From positions 1 through 45,723 of the forward strand of contig DAHXNK010000005.1 of NCBI GenBank assembly GCA_027365415.1: a DNA stretch of 45,723 nt. Reading direction: 5' to 3'. The position numbers and the translations under genes are program-made. The stretch comes from Acidobacteriaceae bacterium (GTDB taxonomy: Bacteria > Acidobacteriota > Terriglobia > Terriglobales > Acidobacteriaceae). The notes under the pieces are model-generated. The model was not told the origin of the DNA, did not search any database, and worked only from the letters and a program-made list of their open reading frames with translations. Every line of letters begins with the position of its first letter. Position 1 is the first letter of the stretch. Shown in pieces: positions 43,352 through 45,723 of this stretch.

Positions 43352-44212
43352 ATGAAATTTTTTCATAACACGCGCACGACGCTGGAAATGATTAAGTGGG
43401 AGCATTCGGTGTTTGCCCTCCCCTTTGCGTTGATCGGAGCGATGCTCGCCGCTCGCGGAGTGCCATCCCTCCATGCGCTAGGCTGGATCGTGGTGTGCAT
43501 GGTGGCGGCTCGCTCGGCGGCGATGGCCTTCAATCGTCTGGTGGATGCCGATATCGACGCGGCCAATGCGCGCACGGCTATGCGCGCGATTCCCGCTGGC
43601 CTGCTCAGCCGGGGCTATACTCGCGGCTTCATCGTTGTCTCCAGCGCGGTTTTTATCTTTGCTGCCAGCCAACTCAATCGCATGGCGCTGCTGCTGTCGC
43701 CTGTGGCATTGCTGATTCTTTTTTTCTACTCAATCACCAAACGATTTACGCGCTGGTCGCACATTTTTCTGGGGATTGCCCTCGGCATCGCTCCGGCAGC
43801 GGCCTGGATTGCCATTCGGGGAACGCTCAACCCGCGCATACTGGTGCTGACGGCTGCGGTCATTTTGTGGGCTACGGGCTTCGACTTGCTCTATGCCTGT
43901 CAGGATGTGGACTTTGACCGGAGCGCAGGGTTGCACAGCGTTCCGCAGCGCCATGGCGTGGCGGCTGCTTTCTGGATGGCGCGCATCTTGCATGGGGCGA
44001 TGATTTTGCTGCTGCTCTGGCTTGCCAGCTTGTTCGCGCTGGGCAAGCTGGCGATTGCGGGCATTGCCGCCGTTGCCGCGTTGCTGCTCATGGAGCATCT
44101 GCTGATCTCTCCACGCGACCTGCGGCGCTTGAACGCAGCTTTCTTTACAATGAATGGAATTATTTCTATCGTATTTTTTGTTTTTATCGCCGCCGATCTT
44201 TTGTGGAAGTAG
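43352..44212 (+). CDS. UbiA family prenyltransferase (MqnP-like)
   Basis: This encodes 286 residues from the ATG at 43352; a TTG two codons earlier is possible. About eight to nine membrane helices are present. The first Mg/diphosphate motif is NRLVDADIDAANART and the second YACQDVDFDRSAGLHS. The start WEHSVFALPFALIGA is typical of the 4-hydroxybenzoate octaprenyltransferase-like group, including MqnP of the futalosine menaquinone route. The aromatic acceptor is not determined here. The next gene, pheA, starts 24 bp downstream, so the two are probably co-transcribed. Confidence 0.88.
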   Translation: MKFFHNTRTTLEMIKWEHSVFALPFALIGAMLAARGVPSLHALGWIVVCMVAARSAAMAFNRLVDADIDAANARTAMRAIPAGLLSRGYTRGFIVVSSAVFIFAASQLNRMALLLSPVALLILFFYSITKRFTRWSHIFLGIALGIAPAAAWIAIRGTLNPRILVLTAAVILWATGFDLLYACQDVDFDRSAGLHSVPQRHGVAAAFWMARILHGAMILLLLWLASLFALGKLAIAGIAAVAALLLMEHLLISPRDLRRLNAAFFTMNGIISIVFFVFIAADLLWK

Positions 44213-44236
44213 ATTGGCGGAAATCGAAAGGTTGAT

Positions 44237-45139
44237 GTGAGTACACCCGCTCCAATTCGTGTTGCCATTCAGGGGGAACTCGGTTCCTTTAGCCATGAGG
44301 CCGCTCTGGCTATGCTGCCGGGTGCCGAGATTGTTCCTTGTAAGACTGTTGTGGATGTCTTTAATGCTAGGTTTCGCGAAGTAAATGTTGCTGTGATCCC
44401 GATTGAAAACTCTCTTGCGGGGTCAGTCATCGAGTTTTACGATGCGTTCCACAACTACTCCAACTTGCTTCTTAATGGCTACAACCTAACCGCCAAAATT
44501 CTGCGTGAGCACATGCACCGCATCCGGCATAACCTAATCGCGCGGCCCGGAACGGGCATCTCCGAAATTACTCAAGTGCTTTCCCACCCTATTGCGCTGG
44601 CACAGTGCCGCATTTTTTTTTCCGAGCATCATCCCAATATTCAACCCGTTGAGCATTACGATACGGCAGGCAGTGTGAAGACAATTATGCAGGCGGGAGG
44701 CGATCCGTCGTGTGCGGCCATTGCCAGCAAACAGGCGGCAGAGATGTATGGCGGACAGATTTTGATGGAGGGGATCGAGGATGACCCTGAAAACTATACA
44801 CGCTTTTTCCTGTTTCAATTTGACGCTTTTGCTGGTGGATCTGGGCAGTTTACGTCGAGGATTTCTCCGAACGAGACTCCCGACAAGATGTCGTTGTTTT
44901 TTTCTTTGAAGAATCGCCCTGGCGCTTTGGTAGAAGCGCTCAGCATCTTCTCCGTTCTCGAAATGAACCTGACCAAGATCGAGTCGCGCCCCATAAAAGG
45001 TCGTCCTTGGGAATATATGTTTTTCGTGGATGTGCTCTTTCCCAAGCTAGAAGTAGCCGATGAAGCCTTGGCGCGATTGCAACCAATCTGCGAAACCATG
45101 ATCGACCTGGGCCGCTACAAAGCGGCGGTTCTTGGCTAG
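44237..45139 (+). CDS. pheA: prephenate dehydratase
   Basis: This encodes 300 residues from the GTG at 44237. The catalytic domain (about 1-185) has VAIQGELGSFSHEAA, the IPIENSLAGSV motif and the signature Thr-Arg-Phe in ENYTRFFLF. A regulatory ACT domain (about 215-290) has FFSLKNRPGALVEAL and the Phe-binding ESRP. It converts prephenate to phenylpyruvate and is feedback-inhibited by phenylalanine. There is no chorismate mutase fusion. AAAGGTTGAT upstream is a possible ribosome binding site. Confidence 0.95.
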   Translation: MSTPAPIRVAIQGELGSFSHEAALAMLPGAEIVPCKTVVDVFNARFREVNVAVIPIENSLAGSVIEFYDAFHNYSNLLLNGYNLTAKILREHMHRIRHNLIARPGTGISEITQVLSHPIALAQCRIFFSEHHPNIQPVEHYDTAGSVKTIMQAGGDPSCAAIASKQAAEMYGGQILMEGIEDDPENYTRFFLFQFDAFAGGSGQFTSRISPNETPDKMSLFFSLKNRPGALVEALSIFSVLEMNLTKIESRPIKGRPWEYMFFVDVLFPKLEVADEALARLQPICETMIDLGRYKAAVLG

Positions 45140-45583
45140 CAGCGGCGCGCAGGTAGATGGAGAGAGGGTATTTGCTGCCTCATTGGAATGAACCAGCTTC
45201 CCATCCTAGCCGCAAACAACGCGGCTAGGATGGGGCATCCGAATGCAATGTTTACATGCCGTATCAATGGCAAGCTGGGAACCGTTTGCCGCTTTGGGAA
45301 GATTCCCAGATTCATCCAGGCGGAAGATACCCCGTTATCCCAGTTCCTCGTCCCACCATGCAAATTGCCGATAAGCGCAACGGGGAGAAGGTTATGGACG
45401 CTGCATGGATGCTATCGTGTTGGATGCTTCGCAAGACCCAGGCAAGGCATCGGGGGATAACGTAATACACTCGGAAGTGTGGCTCCGCTTTTTTGCGGGA
45501 ACCTCGCAGGGGAAAGATGATTTTTGCAACCCTGCGTGTCTTCAAGCGTCTAATCATCAGAACGGTGGATAGGAAAACCCTCA
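45140..45583. other. intergenic region between pheA and lon
   Basis: These 444 bp contain the hairpin repeat at 45200-45234 and no convincing gene. A 69-codon frame at 45256-45465 on the plus strand has no recognisable motif and no ribosome binding site. The region should hold the lon promoter, but no CIRCE element (TTAGCACTC-N9-GAGTGCTAA) or clear sigma-32 site was seen. Confidence 0.55.
45200..45234. repeat. interspersed hairpin repeat, copy 2
   Basis: A perfect 14-bp stem (CCCATCCTAGCCGC at 45200-45213, GCGGCTAGGATGGG at 45221-45234) closes a 7-nt loop (AAACAAC). Compared with 3348-3382, two stem pairs changed on both sides (G-C to A-T and T-A to C-G), so pairing is kept. Flanking CTT and GGCA are also shared. 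Confidence 0.85.
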
Positions 45584-45723
45584 ATGCCAAGCGACTTTCT
45601 TAGTATCATTCGTCCCGGAGAACACAAGGCCAGGAACCAACACGGCCAGGAGAAGGTGTATCCCGTTCTGCCCGTTCGGGATACCGTGCTGTTCCCCCAC
45701 GCGGTTCTGCCGCTGACGGTGGG
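45584..45723 (+). CDS. lon: Lon protease, N-terminal fragment (continues beyond window)
   Basis: Only the first 46 codons are inside the window. After a variable start of about 25 residues, VYPVLPVRDTVLFPHAVLPLTVG, seen as YPVLPVRDTVLFPHAVLPL and following Thr-Val-Gly, is the beginning of the Lon substrate-binding domain. Lon is an ATP-dependent protease that removes damaged and regulatory proteins. AGGA lies about 11 nt before the ATG. The ATPase and Ser-Lys protease domains would lie downstream. Confidence 0.85.
   Translation, partial: MPSDFLSIIRPGEHKARNQHGQEKVYPVLPVRDTVLFPHAVLPLTV

Noticed and set aside
45256-45465. 69-codon frame before lon containing RNGEKVMDAAWML
   Set aside because: No ribosome binding site, no recognisable family and no neighbour support.

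Overview
The window reads as a chromosomal, mostly housekeeping segment of a Gram-negative, probably acidobacterial (Terriglobales-like) genome. This placement is inference. It rests on the split F-type ATP synthase cluster (two b-type subunits, delta, alpha, gamma, beta, epsilon, without a and c), outer-membrane biogenesis genes, TIG/beta-propeller lipoproteins, moderately high GC, and scattered CATCCTGAG-type and hairpin interspersed repeats. No phage, IS element, CRISPR array or rRNA was seen.

Layout. 1-1.6 kb: end of a 15-bp tandem repeat, a small secreted basic protein and a secreted barrel-like protein. 1.6-2.2 kb: an intact BrnA-type antitoxin next to a BrnT toxin gene broken by a frameshift and a nonsense codon. 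2.2-4.1 kb: a peroxide-stress unit perR-ahpC-ahpD, with a perfect 7-1-7 operator filling the perR promoter spacer. 4.1-7.6 kb: a 598-bp-period duplication that gave two TIG lipoproteins (one short, one with a beta-propeller), then an SH3-domain lipoprotein. 7.6-10.7 kb: a DegT aminotransferase divergent from hfq-hflX. 10.8-17.4 kb: the ATP synthase operon, with an exported-looking b subunit and an enlarged gamma subunit. 17.7-21.8 kb: a TlpA-like lipoprotein, a family 2 glycosyltransferase, two PTPS-family genes with folE, and truB. 21.9-25.7 kb: tRNA-Gln(CUG), cobA-nirA (siroheme synthesis and nitrite/sulfite reduction) and a divergent Cys-rich Crp/Fnr regulator. 25.7-30 kb (minus strand): ctaB, an ABC exporter, a DUF420 protein, a small membrane protein and ssb. 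30.1-34 kb (minus strand): ThiF/MoeB-like protein, ECF sigma with ZAS anti-sigma, shikimate kinase, AI-2E family transporter. 34.2-42.3 kb: Omp85 protein, SurA-like chaperone and TamB in tight succession, an envelope biogenesis unit. 42.4-45.7 kb: BON-domain protein, UbiA/MqnP-like prenyltransferase, pheA, a hairpin repeat and the start of lon.

The observations most worth following are: the gamma-subunit insertion at the site where photosynthetic gamma subunits carry their regulatory insertion; the b subunit with a signal peptide and charged extension; the Omp85/SurA-like/TamB unit; the two PTPS paralogues with folE; a hairpin repeat whose two copies, about 42 kb apart, differ by compensatory changes; the decayed brnT beside intact brnA; and the apparently leaderless perR promoter. 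No strong evidence for a wholly new defence or mobile system was found.
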